The position numbers and the translations under genes are program-made. DNA of 64,000 nt from Aureispira sp. CCB-QB1 (GTDB lineage Bacteria; Bacteroidota; Bacteroidia; Chitinophagales; Saprospiraceae), in contig NZ_JHBV01000024.1 of assembly GCF_000724545.1 (NCBI RefSeq), forward strand, positions 1 to 64,000, read 5' to 3'. Within the stretch, counting starts at the first letter, position 1; every line of letters starts with the position of its first letter. Shown in pieces: positions 16,700 through 23,900 of the stretch. A model generated the notes under the pieces. That model saw only the letters and a list, made by a program, of their open reading frames with translations, did not search any database and was not told the origin of the DNA.

Positions 16700-17402
16700 C
16701 AAACCGTTTTTCCTTGCCTATTTCGGACGACAGCACAGCGGCAAAACCTACGATCTACAAAAGTTCGTTGCCAATTGCAACCGACAAACTATTTTTGTGT
16801 ACAACTCTGGACGAGACGAAGATTGGCAAGGCTATGAAGAAATAGAACTTTGGAGCGATAAAAAAGAAGAAGTTTTATATTTCACGTACAAGGGCAAAGA
16901 TTATGAATTTGCCACGCATTATATGAAAAAGTTTAGAGGTAAGAAGGTAAAAGCAATGGAAGCGGACGAGGTACTGACAGAAACCCTTTTGTACAAACAG
17001 TTAAAAATGAAAGGTCGTTATAGTGGTTTATTCTTCATCATTGACGATGCGACTAATATTTTGACCTCACGACTGACCAAAGCACAAAAGGCTTGTTTCT
17101 ATCGAGCGAAACACATCAACGTTTGGATATGCTTGATTTTTCACGATCCGAATATGTTTCCAAATGGAGCTTGGAACGCCTTAACAATGGCTAAATTTTT
17201 CAAAAATAATGTTGCACCACCGAAACAAAAAAGTGATAAAATACCGCACTTTCGACAATTACAACAAGCTTATTATAAGCTCAAAAAAGCACCTGATTAT
17301 AGCTATTGTACTTTAGTAATGAATACAGGGAAATTGACCTATACACCTTACAAGAAACCAAGAAAGAAAACCAATTCAAAAACTACTAAAAAAACAACTT
17401 AA
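16692..17402 (+). CDS. Packaging-type P-loop ATPase (A32/FtsK-HerA-like)
   Basis: 236 residues. Walker A GRQHSGKT at residues 12-19, Walker B GLFFIIDDA with Asp-Asp at 118-119, then RAKHINVWICLIFHDPNMFP, which matches the RH...h.h.hhQ-type sensor segment of A32-like viral packaging ATPases, with a His in place of the usual Gln. A basic tail (PRKKTNSKTTKKTT) ends the protein. The short length and single domain fit genome-packaging ATPases of PRD1/PM2-like tailless viruses better than two-part tailed-phage terminases. Zot-like proteins of filamentous phages are the main alternative. Confidence 0.7.
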   Translation: MDNKPFFLAYFGRQHSGKTYDLQKFVANCNRQTIFVYNSGRDEDWQGYEEIELWSDKKEEVLYFTYKGKDYEFATHYMKKFRGKKVKAMEADEVLTETLLYKQLKMKGRYSGLFFIIDDATNILTSRLTKAQKACFYRAKHINVWICLIFHDPNMFPNGAWNALTMAKFFKNNVAPPKQKSDKIPHFRQLQQAYYKLKKAPDYSYCTLVMNTGKLTYTPYKKPRKKTNSKTTKKTT

Positions 17403-17405
17403 ACC

Positions 17406-17879
17406 ATGTCCATTTTTGATAAATTAGACCCAAAAGCACAATTTAAGAAACTATTTTTTAAGCGATTGCCACAGATTAGAGAAGACCTAAGCATGATGCT
17501 AGATTCTTTGTTCTTAGAAACGGCAGACAAACACCAATGCAATCCTTTTGAAACGTCTTTGGTCTTGCTAAGAATGCAAAATAAGGCAGTTGGTAAATTC
17601 TTTGACCACCACAAAAAAGAGGTTGGAGCGTTTGATGCAGGCGCCTTGATTCAAGAATTGTTTAAAAAGCAATTGGAGACCATGCCCGAAATTGTAAAAG
17701 GCTATGTATTGGATGAATTAGGGACAGAAGATACGACAAAAATGATCTTGAAAGCTTTGAAAAATAGACGCCTATTGATTCACTATGGAGAAGGCGACGA
17801 ATTTGTATTTGTTGAAGTCACCAAAAAGGGCAATAAAGTGATTGATTTAGACGAATTTTTTAATACATTTGAATTTTAA
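17406..17879 (+). CDS. Hypothetical helical protein
   Basis: 157 residues, mainly helical and amphipathic, with no membrane segment (KLFFKRLPQIREDLSMMLDSLFLETADKH..., LIQELFKKQLETMPEIVKGYVLDEL). It ends in beta-like strands (RRLLIHYGEGDEFVFVEVTKKG). It follows the ATPase after 3 bp and ends before a strong terminator, so it belongs to the packaging unit. No family is recognised. Confidence 0.5.
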   Translation: MSIFDKLDPKAQFKKLFFKRLPQIREDLSMMLDSLFLETADKHQCNPFETSLVLLRMQNKAVGKFFDHHKKEVGAFDAGALIQELFKKQLETMPEIVKGYVLDELGTEDTTKMILKALKNRRLLIHYGEGDEFVFVEVTKKGNKVIDLDEFFNTFEF

Positions 17880-17901
17880 TCCTACTTCGTTTAAAATCGT
17901 G

Positions 17902-17946
17902 TTCGACTAATGAGTAATTAGTCGAATACAAGATGTTTTTTTATGT
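17902..17946 (+). terminator. Terminator after packaging unit
   Basis: TTCGACTAAT (17902-17911) pairs with ATTAGTCGAA (17917-17926) around a 5-nt loop; T-runs follow at 17936. Confidence 0.75.
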
Positions 17947-18008
17947 TTTTTTTTCAAAAAACTAAAAAATAAACGAAGTATCTTAATCAATAAAAATACT
18001 TATAAACT

Positions 18009-18425
18009 ATGAGCGTCAAAGGACAAACTTTGACCGTTCAAACTCCCATTCCTCAAAAGCATTTAAGCAGATTCCGCAACAAAACAGGCATTTACCTCAT
18101 ACGCCGAAACGAAACCGTTCTTTTTGTCGGATCATCTAAAAACATTTACAAGGCAGTCATGCGCCACTTTCAGAAAGGCGGTGCATTGAACGAATTAGAC
18201 CGTAATCGACTCACTTTTGAAGTAATAGAAAGCAATCTATTATTTCGGAATATAGAAACGGTCTTAAAACGCTATTATCTGCCAAAATTCAACAAAAGAA
18301 TTAAGCCCAAGGGGAAACCTTCTCGATACGAAAAAAGTCACTACAAACGTATTTTAGAAGCCTATCTAAATCAAACAAGATTTGAAGTTCAAGCCGAACA
18401 CAAAACAGACTTAAACAACTCTTAA
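18009..18425 (+). CDS. GIY-YIG domain protein
   Basis: 138 residues. GIYLI at 27-31 and VLFVG at 37-41 correspond to the GIY and YIG strands (here FVG). MRHF at 51-54 fits the basic helix, and NIETVLKRYYLPKFNKR supplies the catalytic Glu (83) and closing Asn (95). The GIY-YIG fold cleaves DNA in homing nucleases, UvrC and restriction enzymes. Here the domain is nearly the whole protein. In a phage it could act as a resolvase-like or packaging nuclease, or as a selfish nuclease. It starts the lysis-side group and ends 5 bp before the amidase. Confidence 0.65.
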   Translation: MSVKGQTLTVQTPIPQKHLSRFRNKTGIYLIRRNETVLFVGSSKNIYKAVMRHFQKGGALNELDRNRLTFEVIESNLLFRNIETVLKRYYLPKFNKRIKPKGKPSRYEKSHYKRILEAYLNQTRFEVQAEHKTDLNNS

Positions 18426-18430
18426 ACACC

Positions 18431-19024
18431 ATGAACAGACTAATTCCAGTCCTAGGAAATGGACACGGCGGCATGATTGGCGGCGTGTACCAAACCAAGG
18501 GCAAACGCTACACTTTTAAGGATGGTACCACCATCTACGAGGGGGAATACAACCGAGCGATCAAAGCTCGTGTGATCGAGCAGCTCACCGCCAAGGGCAT
18601 TCCTTTTTATGATTTGGTACCCGAACAGCAAGATATTAGAATGAGTACCCGAATTTCAAGAGCAGATTATTTGTACAAAAAGAACCAAAAGAGGACTTTT
18701 TTAATTGACTTGCATTCTAATGCAGGCGGTGGTCACGGTTGCGAGACGTGGATCGCTAGACAGTCCAGTTCCAAAAGCAAAGCTTTGGCAAGATGGACAG
18801 AAGCTTTATTTAAAAAGCATTTTCCTGAAAGTAAATTTCGAGGGATCAAACGCAAGAATTGGGATATACTTGCCAAGACAGATAACCCTGCCATTATCTT
18901 GGAGCTGTTCTTTATGGACAATTACGAGGAATGTAAAAAGTACTTGCTATCGAGTGAGGGAAGAGACAGAGCTGCCGCCTATGTGGTGGACATTATTGAA
19001 AACTTTATTAAATACCATTCTTAA
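18431..19024 (+). CDS. N-acetylmuramoyl-L-alanine amidase (Amidase_3), probable endolysin
   Basis: 197 residues. Zinc-ligand and catalytic positions of the Amidase_3 fold are present: His12 in GNGHGG, Glu37/39 in YEGEYN, His95 in DLHSNAG and catalytic Glu158 in AIILELFFMDN. It has no signal peptide or cell-wall binding module. It would cleave the amide bond between muramic acid and the stem peptide. The gene directly follows the GIY-YIG gene and is followed after 2 bp by a spanin-like membrane protein, which supports a lysis role. How it crosses the inner membrane is not visible: no obvious holin is next to it, although many small membrane proteins are nearby. Confidence 0.85.
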   Translation: MNRLIPVLGNGHGGMIGGVYQTKGKRYTFKDGTTIYEGEYNRAIKARVIEQLTAKGIPFYDLVPEQQDIRMSTRISRADYLYKKNQKRTFLIDLHSNAGGGHGCETWIARQSSSKSKALARWTEALFKKHFPESKFRGIKRKNWDILAKTDNPAIILELFFMDNYEECKKYLLSSEGRDRAAAYVVDIIENFIKYHS

Positions 19025-19026
19025 CC

Positions 19027-19650
19027 ATGACGAGTCAAAACAAAAATAGATTGCTGTATATTTTGCTTATTGCAAATCTTGCGCTTAGTACCTTTTATTT
19101 GCTCTCGGATATAATAAACGTTCGTTTTTCAACAGAACCAACAGCACCGCCTCAAGAAAGAATTATATCCATTGACACCACACCACCGCCGCCCATTATT
19201 ATACAAATGCCAAGGCAGGCAACTCCAAAGCCTATCATTGTTTATGTAGACAGCACAGGGAGCAGCGTTCCAACAGCTAAAATTGACACTTCTAAGCACG
19301 AAAAGGCGAACTTATACAGGGATAGTATAGAGGACGAGAATTTAACACTTTATTATGAATCGACAGTCAAGGGATCGCTTTTAAAAAATGCCTTGGATTA
19401 CAAATTGAAAATACCGAAACTAATCACTAAGAAAATTGAGGTTTTAAAGCCTGTTCCAACGCCCGTTAGTACTTTGATGCTAACGGGTGGCGTTGGGGGC
19501 AATGTGAACCAATTTTCAAGCGTTCGGCTTGGGTTGTCTTTTGTAAGTGCAAAGGGTTGGGCGGTTGGTTATGATTATGATGTTTTACAGAATGTGCATT
19601 CTGTTAATTTGGGTATGAGGTTGTTTGAGTTTGGAACTAAGGTGAAGTGA
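19027..19650 (+). CDS. Spanin-like envelope protein
   Basis: 207 residues. One N-terminal membrane anchor (LLYILLIANLALSTFYLLSDI), then a proline-rich periplasmic stretch (TPPPPIIIQMPRQ) and a helical linker. The C-terminal 60 residues have alternating beta strands and aromatics (MLTGGVGGNVNQF, RLGLSFVSAKGWAVGYDY, HSVNLGMRLFEF) resembling outer-membrane strands. It could bridge inner and outer membranes during lysis. Coupling to the amidase gene (2-bp gap) supports this. Spanins are poorly conserved, so this is inference from layout. Confidence 0.5.
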   Translation: MTSQNKNRLLYILLIANLALSTFYLLSDIINVRFSTEPTAPPQERIISIDTTPPPPIIIQMPRQATPKPIIVYVDSTGSSVPTAKIDTSKHEKANLYRDSIEDENLTLYYESTVKGSLLKNALDYKLKIPKLITKKIEVLKPVPTPVSTLMLTGGVGGNVNQFSSVRLGLSFVSAKGWAVGYDYDVLQNVHSVNLGMRLFEFGTKVK

Positions 19651-19737
19651 CATGAAATAGAATTTTTATATCAAAAAAAATCATAAACATTCTTTATTTC
19701 TAACATAGAAAACATATTGTTGTCGAGAGTTTTGTTT

Positions 19738-20529
19738 TTATTCTCCAAGCTTTAAAATTCTGAAAGCCCCTTGAGTTACAATAACAAATACAATTGTTCC
19801 GATAATTAAATCTGGCTTATTTGAATTTAGAGTATTTACTAAAATACCAGCAATAATAACCCCAATATTTATGATAATATCGTTAGAAGTGAAAATCATA
19901 CTTGCTTTCATATGAGCTTCTTGACTTTTAGATTTTTGAAGAAGATACAGACAAAGTGCATTTGCTATAAGTGCAAGAGAAGAAACAATAATCATTGTTG
20001 AAAAATCTGGCAACTTTTCAAATCCTAAGAATCTTCTTATCACTTCAACAAAACCAATCAAAGCTAGAGTTATTTGAAAGTATCCTGCAAGTTTTGCAAT
20101 TTTCTTTTTTCTACTAACTGATGCTCCAACAGCAAACAAACTTAACCCATATACAGATGCATCCGCAAACATATCTAAACTGTCTGCAACTAAACTCATA
20201 GATTTAGAAAGAATACCAGTAATGCTTTCAATGAGAAAAAAAAGAAAGTTTATAAGTAGTACCGTCCAAAGAAGCTTTTTTTGATTGCTTTCATTTTTAA
20301 AAGACTCAATATCAGAATTTTCGGATTGGATAATTTTTCCACCTAAATTTAAATCCTGGATAGCTTTTTCAATTTCATTTAGATTTTCTTGATGGAAGAC
20401 AGTGAGTTTTCTATTTGGTATGTCAAAGTCAAGATTTTTTATACTGAACTGTCCTTCTAATTTCATACGAATAAGATTTTCCTCTGATGGGCAATCCATT
20501 TTAGATACTTCGAAAACGGTTTTTAGCAT
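19738..20529 (-). CDS. Cation diffusion facilitator-type transporter with HMA-like N-terminus
   Basis: 263 residues from ATG 20529; an upstream ATG at 20598 lacks family similarity. The N-terminus VFEVSKMDCPSEENLIRMKL is the HMA-like metal-binding head of a Bacteroidota cation-transporter family. Six membrane segments follow, with SLVADSLDMFADASVYGLSLF carrying the Asp-x3-Asp metal site of CDF exporters. It would export Zn, Co or similar ions from the cytoplasm. It is the only minus-strand gene inside the late region and has no link to virion functions, so it looks like a cargo (moron) gene giving the host metal resistance. An inverted repeat AGCGTAT/ATACGCT (20585-20591, 20604-20610) lies upstream. 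Confidence 0.8.
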   Translation of the reverse strand: MLKTVFEVSKMDCPSEENLIRMKLEGQFSIKNLDFDIPNRKLTVFHQENLNEIEKAIQDLNLGGKIIQSENSDIESFKNESNQKKLLWTVLLINFLFFLIESITGILSKSMSLVADSLDMFADASVYGLSLFAVGASVSRKKKIAKLAGYFQITLALIGFVEVIRRFLGFEKLPDFSTMIIVSSLALIANALCLYLLQKSKSQEAHMKASMIFTSNDIIINIGVIIAGILVNTLNSNKPDLIIGTIVFVIVTQGAFRILKLGE

Positions 20530-20584
20530 TTTGTATTGATTTTCTTGTATTTTATTCTTAATAACTTGTTTGTATACACCAATT

Positions 20585-20610
20585 AGCGTATCTAACATTT
20601 AATATACGCT
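20585..20610. promoter_or_regulatory. Inverted repeat upstream of the transporter
   Basis: AGCGTAT and ATACGCT with a 12-bp spacer, about 55 bp upstream of the transporter start. A candidate site for a metal-responsive regulator; evidence is positional only. Confidence 0.3.
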
Positions 20611-20697
20611 CAATATATGTAATCTCCAACAAAAACCCACCCCCAACACCCGTAATTAAAAAAGCTCCCCCTTTGTAACCCCCTCAAAACAAACATA

Positions 20698-20812
20698 TAC
20701 GCCACTATTGGAGTGGCAGCACCAAGGTGGCGTAATTGCCCGAAATACGCCACAAAACGCCCTAAAACAGGCTTAAAAACTCGCTTTTGTGGTACTTTTT
20801 GCCTCATCTTTG
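20698..20812 (+). promoter_or_regulatory. Late-type promoter 2 with TACGCCAC cluster
   Basis: CATCTTTG (20805-20812) is a near match to TAnnTTTG. TACGCCACAAAA starts at 20746, again exactly 59 bp upstream. Two more copies precede it: TACGCCAC at 20698-20705 and an inverted copy at 20727-20734 (GTGGCGTA), which could pair as a hairpin. Drives the capsid/membrane protein block. Confidence 0.6.
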
Positions 20813-20883
20813 TAACACTAAACAAAGCAACCAAAAACAAACCCTAAAAACCCTCTACGATGAAAAACTAAACCCTATTTTTT

Positions 20884-20994
20884 ATGCTAATTCCAAACGA
20901 AATTGTGTTTGAGATCAAACTAGATTATTTATCCATTGCTTTGGTCGGCGTAACCGTCCTATTATTGATGGTAATAAAGAAAAAATTCCTATAG
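20884..20994 (+). CDS. Small membrane protein (36 residues)
   Basis: ATG 20884 to TAG 20994 encodes 36 residues: a short amphipathic start (MLIPNEIVFEIKLDY) then a membrane segment (LSIALVGVTVLLLMVIKKKFL) with basic end. One base separates its stop from the next start codon at 20996, so it fits the operon tightly. It is the first gene after late promoter 2. Candidate virion membrane protein or holin-like peptide. Confidence 0.55.
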   Translation: MLIPNEIVFEIKLDYLSIALVGVTVLLLMVIKKKFL

Positions 20995-20995
20995 A

Positions 20996-21331
20996 ATGAA
21001 AGCATTACAAAAGCCCTTCAATTGGCTACTCACCTTTTTTAACGTTGGTGTATACAACCTTAGCGACCAAATCGACAGCCTAGTACAAGACCTCTTGTTA
21101 AATGGCTTAAAAAATCAAGCGGAGGCAATTATCACGCTTTCTCAGAGCATCGCCCACCAACAAGGCATTATCATCCTACTAGATACCTTTAAATGCCTAT
21201 TCATGCTAATTTCTTTGGTGTTTTTCTTTGTGACCAACCAAGCAATTATTAAACAATCTTTTCAATGGTTTCAAAGCAAGTTGAAGCAATTGTACTCTTT
21301 TTTAAAACAACAATTAAAAACTAAATCTTAA
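20996..21331 (+). CDS. Small membrane protein next to the candidate capsid gene
   Basis: 111 residues. A helical N-terminal half (NLSDQIDSLVQDLLLNGLKNQ), one strong membrane segment at about 58-80 (IILLDTFKCLFMLISLVFFFV), and a basic amphipathic tail. Its stop shares a base with the next start (TAATG). Likely co-produced with the capsid candidate and possibly the membrane anchor under the capsid shell, by analogy with tailless membrane phages; no homologue is recognised. Confidence 0.55.
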   Translation: MKALQKPFNWLLTFFNVGVYNLSDQIDSLVQDLLLNGLKNQAEAIITLSQSIAHQQGIIILLDTFKCLFMLISLVFFFVTNQAIIKQSFQWFQSKLKQLYSFLKQQLKTKS

Positions 21332-22011
21332 TGATGAAGAAAACCGAAGTAATCCGAATTTACACCCCGATCACCGCTGAGTTATGTGTGGCCACTCCCA
21401 ATGCCATGATTAACGGCAAAAAGTCGTATATGCCAATGCCTGCGGATGCTCCATTGGAATGGGAATTAATCAGCGAAGTAGAGGCAGAAGGGGGCATTGT
21501 TGATGCCAATTATTCTTTAATTTCTAGCCAAAAAGGACACAGCGAAGAGGGGCAAATTGAGCTAACGGTATTGATGCCGAATGTGGCAGAAAACCCAGCC
21601 AAAACAGACCTTTTGTTGGGAGTAAATGCTGATAGCTTGCCTATTTTTGGAGTAGACACGACCCCAAGCGACAAACTAGAAATTAGTGGCACGTTTGGAG
21701 CAGACACCTTGAACATTATTGCCGATTTGGCAAAACGTGGAACAGCTCTGCGTATCAATGGGATTCACGTAGATGCAGATGATGACAAACATTTTACAGG
21801 TCGAGTGGTCGAGCGTCAATTTGCACACGATGGAACAAGTACTGGAGATAACAATCATGTTTATCCAAAGTCAGATTCCAAAGACCAACAAACGACTATT
21901 AGAACCCTAACAGGGATCAACGCCTATTTAGATGGTTTCTCCTTCTTAAAAATGCCTATTTACAAAGGTGTTGCGGTTAATATGACCATTGAAACGACTT
22001 ACATCAAGTAA
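21331..22011 (+). CDS. Candidate major capsid protein
   Basis: 226 residues, no signal or membrane segment, beta-rich and mildly acidic (IRIYTPITAELCVATPNAM, GQIELTVLMPNVAE, LEISGTFGADTLNII, TALRINGIHVDADDDKHFTGRVVER, GVAVNMTIETTYI). It is the largest soluble protein of the late block, has its own terminator directly after it, and lies among membrane proteins, all typical for a capsid gene that must be highly expressed. The pattern would fit one or two jelly rolls; for comparison the PM2 double-jelly-roll protein is about 270 residues. No sequence signature proves it; a spike protein is an alternative. Confidence 0.5.
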   Translation: MMKKTEVIRIYTPITAELCVATPNAMINGKKSYMPMPADAPLEWELISEVEAEGGIVDANYSLISSQKGHSEEGQIELTVLMPNVAENPAKTDLLLGVNADSLPIFGVDTTPSDKLEISGTFGADTLNIIADLAKRGTALRINGIHVDADDDKHFTGRVVERQFAHDGTSTGDNNHVYPKSDSKDQQTTIRTLTGINAYLDGFSFLKMPIYKGVAVNMTIETTYIK

Positions 22012-22039
22012 GCCCCAAAACTAAACCCTAATTATAACT

Positions 22040-22075
22040 AAAGCCAATTGCCAATTATTGGTAATTGGCTTTTTT
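22040..22075 (+). terminator. Terminator after the candidate capsid gene
   Basis: AAAGCCAATT (22040-22049) pairs with AATTGGCTTT (22063-22072), followed by T residues to 22075. The next gene starts only 15 bp later, so read-through or partial termination would set capsid protein in excess of the membrane proteins. Confidence 0.75.
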
Positions 22076-22089
22076 AAATCCTGTAAAAT

Positions 22090-22359
22090 ATGGCATTAGC
22101 ACAAACAGGAGTAGTTGGCGATATACAAACAGGCGACATAGGGATCGACCTATTAAGCGGCGGGATCGGCAACCACGGACTAAGCGGCAAAGATTTGGCA
22201 AACATATTTGGAGCGCAAGCTCAAGCCGAAGTCATCCAAGACGCTAGGGATCGAGCAGAACGCAAACAACGGACTAAGATTTTTATTATTAGCGGTTCGG
22301 TCGTTTCTGCCATCGTCCTAATCATACTCCTCTATTCTTTTACCTCAAAAACCAAATAA
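22090..22359 (+). CDS. C-terminally anchored small membrane protein
   Basis: 89 residues. Gly-rich N-terminus (VGDIQTGDIGIDLLSGGIGNHGLSG), an Ala/Gln-rich helix, a basic stretch RAERKQRTK and a single C-terminal membrane segment (IFIISGSVVSAIVLIILLYSF). This tail-anchored layout resembles minor membrane proteins of internal-membrane phages. No family is recognised. First of a long run of closely packed genes. Confidence 0.6.
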   Translation: MALAQTGVVGDIQTGDIGIDLLSGGIGNHGLSGKDLANIFGAQAQAEVIQDARDRAERKQRTKIFIISGSVVSAIVLIILLYSFTSKTK

Positions 22360-22362
22360 CTC

Positions 22363-22668
22363 ATGAGTTTAGGCACTCTATCAGAAAAAAGAAATACGGC
22401 GACTATTAGCCCAACAGCCACCACGACAAGCAGCCCTCCCAAGGCAGAAAAACCTGCCTTAAAGCTTGTAGAAGAAACGCCCAAGCCCAAAGAACCCACT
22501 TTAGTGGCAAATCCTACCCAAACACCAACAGACCCACCAACAACTCCAATACAAGATAAAAAATGTATGTACTGTGGGCTTGAAAAAGGGATAAGCCTAG
22601 CCTTTAAAGGAAGTGTTGTTTTGGTCTTGTTGGCACTTTGTTTTAACCTTATCAAAACCGCTAAATAA
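22363..22668 (+). CDS. Pro/Thr-rich tail-anchored protein with GTLSEKR motif
   Basis: 101 residues. Starts MSLGTLSEKRNTA, continues in a Pro/Thr/Lys-rich disordered stretch, has a CMYC pair, and ends in a membrane segment (GSVVLVLLALCFNLI). The GTLSEKR motif recurs in the next gene, suggesting a common binding partner. Start lies 3 bp after the previous stop; its stop shares a base with the next start. Confidence 0.55.
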   Translation: MSLGTLSEKRNTATISPTATTTSSPPKAEKPALKLVEETPKPKEPTLVANPTQTPTDPPTTPIQDKKCMYCGLEKGISLAFKGSVVLVLLALCFNLIKTAK

Positions 22669-23012
22669 TGAGTACAGGACTAAATAAAATCAAATTTGAA
22701 TTTGATAAACCCGACTTTCAAGGGCAGTTTGGCGGTAAAACAGGAACCTTGAGTGAAAAGCGAACAGAAGCCGCTCAAAGCACGAAAGGCAACGACACGG
22801 CAGAGATCATCGAAGCAAGTGCAGGCGGTTTGGACAGCATCACCAATTTTGTGTCCTTGTTTACAGGAAAAACGCCAACGACCGAAACGAACTACACGCC
22901 ACCACCACCACCCGAAAAAAAAGTGAATCCTTATGTTTGGATTGGTGGAGGAGTAGCGGTGGTTTTATTCATCATCCTTTTAATCTCTTCAAAAAATGGA
23001 CAAAGCCAATAA
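22668..23012 (+). CDS. Tail-anchored protein with GTLSEKR motif
   Basis: 114 residues. GGKTGTLSEKRTEAA near residue 24 repeats the motif of the preceding gene; a Pro run (TPPPPPEKK) precedes the C-terminal membrane segment (YVWIGGGVAVVLFIILLIS). It overlaps the next gene by 17 bp. The pair looks like diverged duplicates that share only the motif and topology. Confidence 0.55.
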   Translation: MSTGLNKIKFEFDKPDFQGQFGGKTGTLSEKRTEAAQSTKGNDTAEIIEASAGGLDSITNFVSLFTGKTPTTETNYTPPPPPEKKVNPYVWIGGGVAVVLFIILLISSKNGQSQ

Positions 23013-23886
23013 CCTAAAATTACCCTTGTTGCTCCTTGCCATTGTCTTGATTTTAGGTGGTGGTGGTTTTGCCATTTGGATGGTGACCAAAAAAGAAGAA
23101 GACAAGGTACCCGAGCAGCGAAAAGGAGGAGCAGCTCCTCCCGTGCAAGGTCGAACGGATGCCACGAGTTTGTATACAGAAGCAGAGCTGCAACACAGTG
23201 GACTAGTCAACAAGGACAGCCCCGACAAGACGCCCGAATATTCAGCCGTATTAATGACCTCAACCGATGGTTTGCGCTTGATACGGGATCGAATGGAAAA
23301 GATACAATTGAATAAAAAAGACGCTGATTTTGTCCGAGCCAAGCATAAGGTGGGACGCACCTTAGTAGGGAACAGGGCATTTAGTACGGCCGCCAATAAA
23401 GCGATTGATAAAATGTTTGGTTTGGTAGATGGTGCCACAGGAGGTCAATACTTGACCTATCCCGTTTACGGGAAGTTTGAACCCGATGCCGACCCACTAA
23501 GAGCAGATATTGAAAACTTTTTATCCAAAGATGGTCAAGGCTACAACTTAACAAGTGCAAGGCATGGCGGGAATGCGTGGTGGTTTGGTTCGGTGGGATT
23601 AAATCTAATGTATGGAAACAAAAGTTCTCACCTACACAGCGCCGACCAAATATGGTGGTACAAAGCCGATCGAGAGGGCTTAGACTTCTTTAAGTTGGTG
23701 AATGGTCATAATGTGGATGATCGTCGGATGGTAGACGAGAAGCGTAATGGAAAAGGTGTTTTTGCCGCTTGGGGAATGTACAATTTAGTGAAAGAATGGA
23801 AAGCGCAAATGGACTTTTTCGACAAAGTGACCCGACTGGAAGCGATAGCAGCCCTAGAACGAGAGGGATTAATAAGACGCCTTTAA
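22996..23886 (+). CDS. Membrane-anchored protein of unknown function, largest of the membrane block
   Basis: 296 residues. An N-terminal anchor (LPLLLLAIVLILGGGGFAIWMV), a basic linker, and a soluble domain of about 230 residues rich in aromatic and charged positions (RHGGNAWWFGSVGLNLMYGNKSSHLHSADQIWW... in outline). Several His, Asp and Glu residues could form an active site, but no known peptidase or lytic transglycosylase signature is present. By position and topology it may be a virion-associated enzyme facing the periplasm or capsid interior. Confidence 0.55.
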   Translation: MDKANNLKLPLLLLAIVLILGGGGFAIWMVTKKEEDKVPEQRKGGAAPPVQGRTDATSLYTEAELQHSGLVNKDSPDKTPEYSAVLMTSTDGLRLIRDRMEKIQLNKKDADFVRAKHKVGRTLVGNRAFSTAANKAIDKMFGLVDGATGGQYLTYPVYGKFEPDADPLRADIENFLSKDGQGYNLTSARHGGNAWWFGSVGLNLMYGNKSSHLHSADQIWWYKADREGLDFFKLVNGHNVDDRRMVDEKRNGKGVFAAWGMYNLVKEWKAQMDFFDKVTRLEAIAALEREGLIRRL

Positions 23887-23900
23887 ACCTTTAAAAACAG

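Noticed and set aside
16692-17402. Reading the ATPase as a Zot protein of a filamentous phage
   Set aside because: No membrane segment follows the ATPase domain, no typical filamentous-phage coat or adsorption protein is recognised, and the element has endolysin-type lysis genes, which filamentous phages lack. Kept as an alternative only.
20610-20840. A 76-codon minus-strand frame
   Set aside because: It covers the TACGCCAC promoter cluster, and its product has no sensible composition or family.
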